The notes under the pieces are model-generated. The model worked only from the letters and a program-made list of their open reading frames with translations. It made no database searches and was not told the DNA's origin. DNA of 26,344 nt from an uncultured Pelagibacteraceae bacterium. Its GTDB lineage: Bacteria; Pseudomonadota; Alphaproteobacteria; Pelagibacterales; Pelagibacteraceae. Shown here one piece after another: positions 16,658-24,747 of the stretch. Both the position numbers and the translations under genes were made by a program. The stretch covers positions 1 through 26,344 of the forward strand of contig CACCWT010000006.1 of the NCBI GenBank assembly GCA_902549785.1, written 5' to 3'. How positions within the stretch are numbered: the stretch's first letter is position 1; the number at the start of each line of letters is the position of its first letter.

Positions 16658-17668
16658 TTAAAGTGCTTTTTTTATTTTTGCAGCAGCTTCACTTGAAACC
16701 CACTTAGACCAAACATCTTCTTGGTTTGTTAGGAATTCAATTGCAGCATCAGCACCCTCTGCTTGGTTTTCACCCATCCAAACTAACATACCGTTCATTA
16801 CTGGACCTGGATAAGTTCTTTTTTTGAAATAATCCATACCAGCACTTCCAGCTGTATTTTTGAAATTGTCAGTTACGATTGTGTAAACTTCAGATTTTGT
16901 CCATGAAGTTGCTTTAGGGTCTCCACATTCTTGTTCTGGTAAAACTATACATTTATCCCAGTTATCTTTTCCACCCCAAGCTCCCATGTCCACAGCTCTC
17001 ATATCATATTTACCAATGATAGCTGTTGGTGACCAATAGTAACCAAACCAGTTTTCACCTCTTTCAGCAGCTTTAGCAATTGATCCATCTAATCCTGCAG
17101 CAGAACCTGTTTCAACAATAGCCCAACCTTTTGCTTCCATGTCAAAAGCTTTGTAAAGATTTCTATTACTTAGTTCACAGTTCCATCCTGGAGGACAAAT
17201 ATGAAACCCACCTTTTGATGGATCCTCTGGATGAGGAAATAGATCCGGTCTTGCCAAAATTGCTTCAGCAGTTGTAAGTTCAGGATGTTTTTCTAAAGTA
17301 GCAGGTAACACCCACCATCCTTCACCTAAACCAGTAATAGGTGCTTTATTAAGTGAGTGCATTTTTCCTTCATCAACTGCTTTATTTAAAGCAATGATTG
17401 CAGCGTTAGCCCAAAATTCTGGAGCAACATCTGGCTCACCTTTTTCTTGCATAGATGTAAATGTAGGCATTGTTGCACCTGGCACCAATTCAACAGAACA
17501 TCCGTAACCTTCTTCTAATATGATTTTGTCAACTTCAGCCATGAAGTTTGCTGAAGCCCAGTTCATATTAGCGATAGTTATGTTCCCACAAGCTGCGTTG
17601 GCAACACTTCCAAAAGAAGTTAGTCCAAATATTACAGCAGCAGATAGAAGTAATTTTTTGATTTTCAT
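16658..17668 (-). CDS. proX: Periplasmic substrate-binding protein of a betaine/TMAO-type ABC transporter
   Basis: This 336-residue OpuAC/ProX-family binding protein has a Sec signal peptide (MKIKKLLLSAAVIFGLTS...VANA) with probable cleavage after Ala25. The mature protein shows ITIANMNWASANFMAEVDKI, the VELVPGATMPTF strand, GEGWWVLP, a disulphide-like PPGWNCE, and ENWFGYYWSPTA, the aromatic-rich segments that form the quaternary-ammonium cage in this family. Betaine is the favoured ligand because BHMT and DMGDH are divergently transcribed next door; trimethylamine N-oxide or another methylated osmolyte cannot be excluded. A strong AGGAG Shine-Dalgarno lies at 17674-17678 (complement). It is the first gene of the minus-strand operon and probably its most highly expressed. 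Confidence 0.92.
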   Translation of the reverse strand: MKIKKLLLSAAVIFGLTSFGSVANAACGNITIANMNWASANFMAEVDKIILEEGYGCSVELVPGATMPTFTSMQEKGEPDVAPEFWANAAIIALNKAVDEGKMHSLNKAPITGLGEGWWVLPATLEKHPELTTAEAILARPDLFPHPEDPSKGGFHICPPGWNCELSNRNLYKAFDMEAKGWAIVETGSAAGLDGSIAKAAERGENWFGYYWSPTAIIGKYDMRAVDMGAWGGKDNWDKCIVLPEQECGDPKATSWTKSEVYTIVTDNFKNTAGSAGMDYFKKRTYPGPVMNGMLVWMGENQAEGADAAIEFLTNQEDVWSKWVSSEAAAKIKKAL

Positions 17669-17734
17669 TATTTCTCCTAATTAATTAATTATAAATCATC
17701 AGAACATATAGATGGAAAAATTGCAAACTAGTTT

Positions 17735-17768
17735 CAACTTTGAGTTGTGTTAAAATTGTCTTTATACT
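17735..17768 (+). promoter_or_regulatory. Predicted sigma-70 promoter of the BHMT operon with overlapping palindrome
   Basis: In the 132-bp divergent gap, TTGAGT at 17740-17745 and TATACT at 17763-17768 stand 17 bp apart, a good housekeeping promoter for the plus-strand operon starting at 17801, with a leader of about 25 bases. The palindrome CAACT-TTG-AGTTG (17735-17747) covers the -35 element and could be a repressor operator. No riboswitch fold was recognised. On minus, TATAAT (complement of 17688-17693) lies very near the binding-protein ATG and lacks a good -35. Confidence 0.5.
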
Positions 17769-17800
17769 CTCTTTATTTAGAAATAAATTATTAAATAAAT

Positions 17801-18841
17801 ATGAATAAAAATTTATTATCAAGATTAGATGAGGGTCCCGTAATATTCGCAGAGGGATATTTATTTGCGATGGAAAGGAGAGGATATCTTTCTGCAGGTC
17901 CATTTGTGCCAGAAGTAGTTCTAGAACATCCTGATGTTGTTACACAATTGCATAGAGAATTTATTAGAGCTGGTTCAGATATTGTTCAAGCTTTCACCTA
18001 TTATGGACATAGAGAGAAATTAAGAATTATTGGAAAAGAACATTTGCTAGAGCCGATGCAAAAAAATGCACTTAAAATTGCAAAGGATGCTGCAAAAGAA
18101 TTTAAAGATTTAGACTTAATGGTTTGTGGAGATGTTGCTAATACAAATATTTTTGATCCAAAAGACAAAAACTCATTCAAAGAATGTCAAAAGATGTACG
18201 AAGAGCAAGTGCTTTGGGCCAAAGAAGCAGGAGTTGACTTTGTAGTTGCAGAAACAATTAATTGGGTAGATGAAATGAAGATAGCTTTAAAAGCAATTAA
18301 GGATGAAGGTTTGATTGCAGTTGCCAATTATGCAATACCTCGTGGTGATTTGACAAGAGATGGCCACACTGCTGAAGACGCATGTAAAATAATTGAAGAT
18401 CTTGGTGCTGATGTTGTTGGTTTGAATTGTTATAGAGGTCCAGAAATGACCATGAAACTTTTAAAAAAAATAAGAAAAAAAGTTTCCTGTCATGTTGCAG
18501 GTCTTCCTGTTCCATATAGAACAACAGAGGAAGAACCAGGATTTTTGAATCAGACAGATCACGGATGTAACTGCATTCCTGGAGGAAATGCATTCCCTGT
18601 TGCTTTAGATAATTTATATTGTAACAGATTTGAAATGGCTGAATTTGCAAAAGAATGTCTTAAAGAAAAAATTAATTTAATCGGTATTTGTTGTGGTGCT
18701 GAAGCTCATCATGTTAGAGAAATGGCTGTTGCAGTTGGTAAAAAACCAATTGCCATGAAGTACATGCCAGATATGACTAAACATTTTCACCATGGGACAG
18801 ACAAGACATTGAAAGACGTCAATAAAGAAATAAAATACTAA
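17801..18841 (+). CDS. bhmt: Betaine-homocysteine S-methyltransferase
   Basis: This 346-residue zinc methyltransferase transfers a methyl from glycine betaine to homocysteine, giving dimethylglycine and methionine. The Hcy-binding barrel shows EGYLFAMERRGYLSAGPFVP at the start, the GSDIVQAFTYYGHREKL block, and the zinc ligands Cys210 (GLNCYRG) and Cys297-Cys298 (GICCGAEAHH), the same C...CC set as in mammalian BHMT. Length and the YRTTEEEPGF-type insertion fit BHMT rather than MetH or the S-methylmethionine enzyme. It is first in a nine-gene plus-strand operon and is separated by one base from the DMGDH gene, whose substrate is the product of this step. Cytoplasmic. The betaine assignment is strengthened by the divergent uptake genes. 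Confidence 0.93.
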   Translation: MNKNLLSRLDEGPVIFAEGYLFAMERRGYLSAGPFVPEVVLEHPDVVTQLHREFIRAGSDIVQAFTYYGHREKLRIIGKEHLLEPMQKNALKIAKDAAKEFKDLDLMVCGDVANTNIFDPKDKNSFKECQKMYEEQVLWAKEAGVDFVVAETINWVDEMKIALKAIKDEGLIAVANYAIPRGDLTRDGHTAEDACKIIEDLGADVVGLNCYRGPEMTMKLLKKIRKKVSCHVAGLPVPYRTTEEEPGFLNQTDHGCNCIPGGNAFPVALDNLYCNRFEMAEFAKECLKEKINLIGICCGAEAHHVREMAVAVGKKPIAMKYMPDMTKHFHHGTDKTLKDVNKEIKY

Positions 18842-18842
18842 T

Positions 18843-21248
18843 ATGCAAAATCATGCAAAAGTAGTCATCATAGGTGGTGGCGTAGTAGGCTGTTCCATTC
18901 TTTATCATTTATCAAAGTTTGGTTTCAAAGATTGTATTCTTCTTGAAAGAAATGAACTCACATCTGGATCCTCTTGGCATGCAGCTGGAAATGTACATGT
19001 GATTTCATCTGATCCAAATATTTCTAGAATGATGGCTTATACAATCGGATTGTACAAAGAAATTGAAAAAGAGTCTGGCCATTCAGTTGGATTCAAACCA
19101 AGTGGGGGATTTTATTTGGCTTCAAATGATGTTTGGGCGGATTATTTAAAAAGAGAGAGGTCTAAAGCAAGATATATGGGTCTTGACCAAGAGTTTGTTT
19201 CTTTAGAGGAAGTAAAAAAGAAAAATCCTTTAATTGATCCATCAAGATATCTTCTAGCATTGTGGGATCCAATTGATGGGGAAGTAGACCCATCAGGTGT
19301 GACTTATGCTTTTGCTAAAGCAGCAAAAGTTCATGGTGGAAAATATTATACACATACAGTTGTAAAAGACACAAAACAAAAAGAGGATGGAAGTTGGGAT
19401 GTGATAACTGACAAGGGCAATATAAAAGCTGAAATAGTTATTAACGCTGGAGGTTTATGGGCAAGAGAAGTTGGACAGCTTGCAGGAATTAATCTACCAG
19501 TTCAACCAATGGAGCATCACTACTTAATCACTGAAGCTATTCCAGAAATTGAAGCAATGGGTGATCAAAGAATTCCCATTGGAACTGATTTTGAAGGTAA
19601 CATTTATTTTAGACAAGAAGGAAAAGGAATGCTTCTTGGAACTTATGAACCAAAATCAACACCATGGAAGGTTGAAGGAACACCTATGAATTTTGGTCAT
19701 GAGTTATTAGAACCAAAACTAGATAATATTCAAGATAGATTAGCAATAGGTTTTGAAAGAATGCCAGCGTTAGAAAAAGCAGGAATTAAAAATATTGTAA
19801 ATGGGCCTTTTACTTTTGGACCTGATGGATCACCATTAATTGGTCCTGTTCCCGGAATGAAAAATTATTGGGTAGCAGTGGGTGTAATGGCTGGTTTTTG
19901 TCAAGGAGGTGGAGTTGGAAAATGTATTGCTGAATGGATAATTGACGGAGAACCATCAATAGATGTTTGGGCAATGGATGTTGCAAGATTTGGAGATTAT
20001 GCATCACCTCAATACGGAACAATTAAATCTTCTGAAAATTATGAACGAAGATTTATTATGACATTTCCAAATGAAACTTTACCTAAAGGAAGAAAACAAA
20101 AAACAACAGCTCTTTATGACCGTTTTGTAGATCAAGGTGCAGTTATGGGAGACAGCTTTGGTTTAGAAAATGTTTTGTGGTTTGCAAATGATAAAAAAGA
20201 TGCATACGAAGAGCCAACTATAAAAAGATCTAGATCGCATAATTATGTCTCCAAAGAAGTTATTAATGTAAGAGAAAATGTTGGTTTTATTGAAGTTGCT
20301 AATTTTTCAAAACATCAATTTAAAGGAAAAGATGCAAGAAAATTTTTAGATCATATTATGGCAGGTAAGCTTCCAAATCCTGGAAGAATATCGTTATCTC
20401 CAATGTTATCCTATAGAGGAAAATTATGTGGCGATCTTACAGTTTCATGCATTGATGAAAACGAATTTATGGTTTTTGGTTCAGGCGCAGCTCAAGAAAT
20501 GCATAGACGATGGTTTGAAAGCCATTTAGATAAATTTAATGTTGAATATAAAAATAGATCAGATGAATTTCATGGAATATCTATAGCAGGACCTAATTCG
20601 AGAAAAGTTTTAGAAAAAATAGTTAGAGACGATGTATCTAATGAAAAATTTAGATTTAGAGACTCAAGAAGAATGTTTGTTGGAGGTGTTCCAGCAATTA
20701 TAAACCGAATTTCATTCACGGGTGAACTTGGCTATGAAATATATGTTGCGCCACATTTCCAAATTAAACTTTATGAGGAGTTAATGGAGGCGGGAAAAGA
20801 ATTTGGTATTAAACCTTTTGGTGGAAGAGCTTTAATGTCTATGAGACTAGAGAAAAATTGGGGCGCGTGGACTTTAGACTATCGACCTGATTTTACTGCT
20901 AAAGAAACTGGATTAGATAGTTTCATTAATTGGAACAAAGAATTTATTGGTAAAGAAAAAGCTAAACAAGACAATAGCTCGAATAGATTGGTTCCTTTAA
21001 TAATTCAAACAAACGACATAGATGTCACAAACAATGAAGCAGTAATGAAGGGAGATAATAGCATTGGGTATATAACTTCAGGTGGATTTGCTCATTTTGT
21101 AAATAAAAGTATTGCTTTTTCATATCTAGATCAAAAAAATTTATCATCTGAAGATGGAATACAAGTAGAAATTAATGGTGATTTATTCAATTGTTCAATT
21201 ATCAAAGAACCACTTTATGATCCAAGTGGAGAAAAAATGAGAGGGTAA
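18843..21248 (+). CDS. dmgdh: Dimethylglycine dehydrogenase (FAD- and THF-dependent)
   Basis: This 801-residue DMGDH/sarcosine dehydrogenase-family enzyme oxidises dimethylglycine to sarcosine and loads the carbon on tetrahydrofolate. Domains: a DAO FAD domain (about 1-370) with G11-G-G-V-V-G16 and His46 in SGSSWHAAG, the residue that carries covalent FAD in the family; a short FAO_M linker (about 370-430); a GcvT domain (about 430-690) with HGISIAGPNSRKVLEKI and RISFTGELGYEIYV; and a C-terminal GcvT barrel (about 700-800). Length is like mammalian mature DMGDH. Sarcosine dehydrogenase is the alternative, but SoxBDAG already covers sarcosine at this locus and the gene directly follows BHMT. 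The stop overlaps the next start by one base. Confidence 0.9.
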   Translation: MQNHAKVVIIGGGVVGCSILYHLSKFGFKDCILLERNELTSGSSWHAAGNVHVISSDPNISRMMAYTIGLYKEIEKESGHSVGFKPSGGFYLASNDVWADYLKRERSKARYMGLDQEFVSLEEVKKKNPLIDPSRYLLALWDPIDGEVDPSGVTYAFAKAAKVHGGKYYTHTVVKDTKQKEDGSWDVITDKGNIKAEIVINAGGLWAREVGQLAGINLPVQPMEHHYLITEAIPEIEAMGDQRIPIGTDFEGNIYFRQEGKGMLLGTYEPKSTPWKVEGTPMNFGHELLEPKLDNIQDRLAIGFERMPALEKAGIKNIVNGPFTFGPDGSPLIGPVPGMKNYWVAVGVMAGFCQGGGVGKCIAEWIIDGEPSIDVWAMDVARFGDYASPQYGTIKSSENYERRFIMTFPNETLPKGRKQKTTALYDRFVDQGAVMGDSFGLENVLWFANDKKDAYEEPTIKRSRSHNYVSKEVINVRENVGFIEVANFSKHQFKGKDARKFLDHIMAGKLPNPGRISLSPMLSYRGKLCGDLTVSCIDENEFMVFGSGAAQEMHRRWFESHLDKFNVEYKNRSDEFHGISIAGPNSRKVLEKIVRDDVSNEKFRFRDSRRMFVGGVPAIINRISFTGELGYEIYVAPHFQIKLYEELMEAGKEFGIKPFGGRALMSMRLEKNWGAWTLDYRPDFTAKETGLDSFINWNKEFIGKEKAKQDNSSNRLVPLIIQTNDIDVTNNEAVMKGDNSIGYITSGGFAHFVNKSIAFSYLDQKNLSSEDGIQVEINGDLFNCSIIKEPLYDPSGEKMRG

Positions 21249-21877
21249 TGGCCCAAAAAGATGTAGGTAACAAAGTTCCAATTTATAAATTAAAAGAAAC
21301 AAAAGAGGTCATGGATTTTTATGACGAATGGGGTCTGGATAATAAATATGATAAAGATATGGTTGAATGGAATTATACTGGCCCAAAAGAAACAGTAGAA
21401 GTTTTCAATAAACATCAAAAAGAAAAAGATATTAATATTTATGATGCTGGATGTGGAACTGGATTGGTTGGTGTTGAATTAAGAAAGTATGGTTTCACTA
21501 ATTTTTTTGGCGCCGATCTATCCCAAAAACTTTTAGATTTGGTTCCAAATAACCTTTATAAAAAATTAGATAAAGTTGATTTAAACAAACCAATAAATGA
21601 AAAGGATGATCAATATGATGCTTTAATGTGTGTGGGCACATTTACTTTTGGACATGTAAAACCACCTGCGTTAGATGAGTTTATTAGAATTACTAAAAAC
21701 AAAGGTCTAATTTGTTTCACTATTAATGAGGGAATATATGAGGAATATGGATTTGATAAAAAAATTAAACTATTAAAAAATGAAAATAAATGGAAAGAAA
21801 TAGAGTTTTTTAAATCTGATTATATTTCTAGTAAAGATGTAAATGCATGGCTTGGTCTATATGAAGTGACAAAATAA
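21248..21877 (+). CDS. Class I SAM-dependent methyltransferase
   Basis: This 209-residue methyltransferase has motif I IYDAGCGTGLVG (Asp66-Gly72), an acidic post-I strand (FGADLSQKLLDLV), motif-IV-like YDALMCVGTFTFGHV, and the GLICFTINEG post-motif. An N-terminal helical lid (EVMDFYDEWGLDNKYD) resembles the METTL27 (WBSCR27)-like small-molecule methyltransferases. Substrate is unknown. The start overlaps the DMGDH stop (TAATG) and one base separates it from the Rieske gene, so it is firmly in the betaine operon. It may act on an amine or on an intermediate of the downstream enzymes; nothing in the sequence decides this. Confidence 0.85.
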   Translation: MAQKDVGNKVPIYKLKETKEVMDFYDEWGLDNKYDKDMVEWNYTGPKETVEVFNKHQKEKDINIYDAGCGTGLVGVELRKYGFTNFFGADLSQKLLDLVPNNLYKKLDKVDLNKPINEKDDQYDALMCVGTFTFGHVKPPALDEFIRITKNKGLICFTINEGIYEEYGFDKKIKLLKNENKWKEIEFFKSDYISSKDVNAWLGLYEVTK

Positions 21878-21878
21878 A

Positions 21879-23054
21879 ATGTCAGCAATTTATAAAATTA
21901 TAGATAAAAAAAAATTAGATATAGTTAAGAAACCAATTTCAAAAGCACATGGACTCCCCAACGAATGTTATACAAGTAAAGATTATACTTTAATAGAAAG
22001 AGAGAAAATATTTGAAAATAAATGGACTGTAATAGGAGTAGCAAGTTCTTTGCCAAATATCGGCGATGTAAAACCATTTAACTTGTTAGGACTGCCATTA
22101 TTTTTAGTAAGGAATAAAAAAGATCAGATAAAAGTTTTTCATAACGTCTGTAGTCATAGAGGAGTAAAGCTAGTAAACAAAAAAGGCAATATTAGAAATG
22201 TTATCAGATGTCCTTATCATTCATGGTCATACACATCAGATGGAAAGCTAATTGCAACACCTCATATAGGTGGGATGAACCAACATAGTAGCCCAAAATT
22301 TAAAAAAAATAAAAACAATTTAAAAGAAATAAGATCATGTGTTTGGTTAGATTTAATTTTTATTAATATTAGTAACAACGAAATTCCATTTGAAAAATAT
22401 ATTAAACCCTTAAGTGATAGGTGGGCTAAATTTTGGAAAAAAAAAGATAGAAAATTAATTAATCATGCAAATGATTTTGGTTATTTTAAAATAAATGCAA
22501 AATGTAATTGGAAATTTGCAATTGAAAATTATTGTGAAAGTTATCATTTGCCATGGGTTCATCCAGGTTTAAATTCTTATTCAAAAATTGAAGATCACTA
22601 TCATATTCAAGGATTACCAAACCGCTTTGCAGGCCAAGGCACAGTTGTTTACAATCCAAAATTTAAAGGTAAGAAAAAATTTCCTTGCTTTCCTAACTGG
22701 CCCAAAGAAAAAGAAAATATTGCAGAGTATGTAGCTTTGTTTCCCAATGTTATGTTAGGTATACATAAAGATCATTTCTACGCATATTGGTTAGAACCCA
22801 TTAGTCATAAAAAAACTTTAGAGCACATGGAAATATATTATGTAGGTGAAAAAGCCGCAAAATCATTAGAATTTAAATCATTAAGAAAACAAAATCATAA
22901 ATTGTGGGAAGATATTCAAAAAGAAGATGTTGGTATAATTCAAAGAATGCAATTAGGCCGCAACTCACATGCATATAATGGTGGAAATTTTTCTCCTGAT
23001 ATGGATAATCCAACACATCAATTTCACAAGTGGGTGGCAACTCACATTGTGTAG
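21879..23054 (+). CDS. Rieske non-heme iron oxygenase, alpha subunit type
   Basis: This 391-residue protein is the terminal oxygenase of a Rieske system. The [2Fe-2S] ligands are Cys91-x-His93 (NVCSHRG) and Cys111-x2-His114 (RCPYHSW), 17 residues apart. The catalytic iron site is ENYCESYHLPWVH, with Asn217, Glu220 (bridging position), His223 and His228, and the third ligand is probably Asp350 in KEDVGIIQRMQLG. Length and the late EDVGIIQ helix fit the choline/betaine/carnitine monooxygenase side of the family (GbcA- or CntA-like) as well as some aromatic oxygenases. In a betaine operon, N-demethylation or hydroxylation of a quaternary amine is the most economical guess. No reductase gene is in the window. 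Confidence 0.88.
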   Translation: MSAIYKIIDKKKLDIVKKPISKAHGLPNECYTSKDYTLIEREKIFENKWTVIGVASSLPNIGDVKPFNLLGLPLFLVRNKKDQIKVFHNVCSHRGVKLVNKKGNIRNVIRCPYHSWSYTSDGKLIATPHIGGMNQHSSPKFKKNKNNLKEIRSCVWLDLIFINISNNEIPFEKYIKPLSDRWAKFWKKKDRKLINHANDFGYFKINAKCNWKFAIENYCESYHLPWVHPGLNSYSKIEDHYHIQGLPNRFAGQGTVVYNPKFKGKKKFPCFPNWPKEKENIAEYVALFPNVMLGIHKDHFYAYWLEPISHKKTLEHMEIYYVGEKAAKSLEFKSLRKQNHKLWEDIQKEDVGIIQRMQLGRNSHAYNGGNFSPDMDNPTHQFHKWVATHIV

Positions 23055-23068
23055 AAAGTGCGAAATAT

Positions 23069-23509
23069 ATGTACAGACCTTTACCAGATGCATTAACAAT
23101 ACAAAGTTCGCCAATCGAAGGTTTGGGATTATTCGCAACCAAAGAAATTAAAGCTAATACTTTTATCGGAATTACTCACATAAGAGATGAGCAGTTTGAA
23201 AATAAATATATAAGAACTCCATTAGGTGGTTTTTATAATCATTCTGATAATCCTACAGTTCAAAGAATGGTATCAAATATTTTACCTACATTAAAATTTG
23301 GTGATCCAATTGATCCTACCGCAAAAGCAAAAAAATTTAACGAAAATGATGATAATTTAGAAAACATGTATTATAATTTAAGAGAGAAACCAGACGCAAA
23401 ATATTTTTTTATGGTTTCAATAAAAGATTTGAAACCAGGAGATGAGCTTTGTGCAAATTATAATTTATACACCTATCCAAAAACAGGAGTTGGTGTACAG
23501 ATGTTATAG
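23069..23509 (+). CDS. SET-domain protein, putative protein lysine methyltransferase
   Basis: This 146-residue protein has the SET fold signatures: SPIEGLGLFATKEIKANTFI at the N-terminus, GGFYNHSDNPTVQ with the conserved NHS, and the C-terminal DLKPGDELCANYNLYTY containing the catalytic Tyr region. Such bacterial SET proteins are mostly uncharacterised and could methylate a Lys side chain with SAM. The open frame extends to an ATG at 23030 inside the Rieske gene; I chose the ATG at 23069, 14 bp after the Rieske stop, because the fold begins there. A Lys/Asp/Asn-rich insertion lies in the middle. It stands 2 bp before the DddP-like gene. Target unknown; a neighbouring enzyme is one option. Confidence 0.75.
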   Translation: MYRPLPDALTIQSSPIEGLGLFATKEIKANTFIGITHIRDEQFENKYIRTPLGGFYNHSDNPTVQRMVSNILPTLKFGDPIDPTAKAKKFNENDDNLENMYYNLREKPDAKYFFMVSIKDLKPGDELCANYNLYTYPKTGVGVQML

Positions 23510-23511
23510 AG

Positions 23512-24747
23512 ATGAAGTTTAACAGAAAAATTCTTTCAGAAAACCAACCAATTAAGAAATATATTTCAAAAAAAAGATTAAGAGAAGATGAAATAGATTT
23601 TGACGAACTTAGATCTTATAGACTTGACAGATTAAGAAATGAATTAAAGAAAAATAATATAGAGGCATGTATTTTATTTGATCCAGTAAATGTAAGGTAT
23701 GCATTAGATACTGTGAATATGAGTGTTTATAATATGCATAATCTTACAAGATATTGTTTTATCTCTGTTGATGGTCCAACAATATTATATGAATATTTTA
23801 ACTGTGAAATATTATCTAAAGGTCTCAATTTAATAGATGAAATAAGACCAGCAATTACTTGGGATTATTTTAGCAATGGTGACCAATCAGAGTTGCAACT
23901 TAAAAAATGGGTCAATGAAGTAAATGATTTATCTAACTCTTATTTTAAAAGTAAAAAAATCGCAATTGATGTAATCAATGGTCCAGCCGTAAATGAGCTT
24001 AATAAAAAAGGAATTCAAGTTTTAGAAGCGAAAAAAATACTTGAGCAGGCTAGAGTTATTAAATCGTCTGAGGAAATTAAATGCATGCGAGCAGCTTTAG
24101 ATGTTGCTGATATTGGAATAATTAAAATGAGAGATTATTTGAAATCAGGAATTACTGAAGATGAGTTATGGTCGATTTTACATAAAACGAACATTGAAAA
24201 TGGTGGAGAGTGGATAGAGTGTAGAATATTATCTTCAGGCTCTAGAACCAATCCTTGGATGCAAGAAAGTAGTAATAAGATTATTCAAGATGGTGAGATC
24301 GTATCCTTTGATACAGATATGGTAGGCCCTTATGGATATTGTGCAGATATTTCTAGAGCTTTTGTTTGTGGAAATAAATTTAATGAACATCAAAAAAAAA
24401 TTTATTCAACAGCAGTTGAGCAGATTGACTATAATTCAAGATTAATTAAAGATGGAGTATCATTTAGAGAATTTACTGAAAAGGCATGGATACTTCCTGA
24501 AAAATATTACGGAAATAGATATTCAGTCATGCTTCATGGAATAGGTTTATGTGATGAGTGGCCAGCAATTAGATATCCGACTGATGGTGGAGAAAGAAGC
24601 GGTATATTTCAAAAAAATATGACAATTACCCTAGAAAGTTATATCGGCGAAGTTGGAGGTCATGAGGGAGTGAAATTAGAACAACAATATTTAGTTGGCG
24701 AAAATGGATTAGAATTAATGTCTCATCATCCTTTAGAACAAATTTAA
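23512..24747 (+). CDS. dddP: DddP-like M24-family enzyme (putative DMSP lyase)
   Basis: This 411-residue protein has an N-terminal creatinase-like domain (about 35-180, with FDPVNVRYALDTVNM) and an M24 pita-bread domain with all metal ligands: Asp267/Asp269 (FDTDMVGP), Asp279 (CADISR), His342 (MLHGIGLCDEWP), Glu375 and Glu390. Compared from memory with Roseovarius/Ruegeria DddP, the DMSP lyase of this family, the blocks GGEWIECRILSSGSRTNPWM and HGIGLCDEWP are very close. The residues matching its catalytic Asp377 and substrate-site Tyr366 are present as Asp348 and Tyr337. DddP releases dimethyl sulfide and acrylate from DMSP. Many DddP-like M24 proteins have untested substrates, and an aminopeptidase or amidohydrolase role is the alternative. 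The stop overlaps the kinase start by one base. Confidence 0.7.
   Translation: MKFNRKILSENQPIKKYISKKRLREDEIDFDELRSYRLDRLRNELKKNNIEACILFDPVNVRYALDTVNMSVYNMHNLTRYCFISVDGPTILYEYFNCEILSKGLNLIDEIRPAITWDYFSNGDQSELQLKKWVNEVNDLSNSYFKSKKIAIDVINGPAVNELNKKGIQVLEAKKILEQARVIKSSEEIKCMRAALDVADIGIIKMRDYLKSGITEDELWSILHKTNIENGGEWIECRILSSGSRTNPWMQESSNKIIQDGEIVSFDTDMVGPYGYCADISRAFVCGNKFNEHQKKIYSTAVEQIDYNSRLIKDGVSFREFTEKAWILPEKYYGNRYSVMLHGIGLCDEWPAIRYPTDGGERSGIFQKNMTITLESYIGEVGGHEGVKLEQQYLVGENGLELMSHHPLEQI

Noticed and set aside
23030..23068. Longer N-terminus for the SET protein starting inside the Rieske gene
   Set aside because: The extra 13 residues overlap the Rieske coding end and do not belong to the SET fold; the ATG at 23069 fits both fold and spacing.
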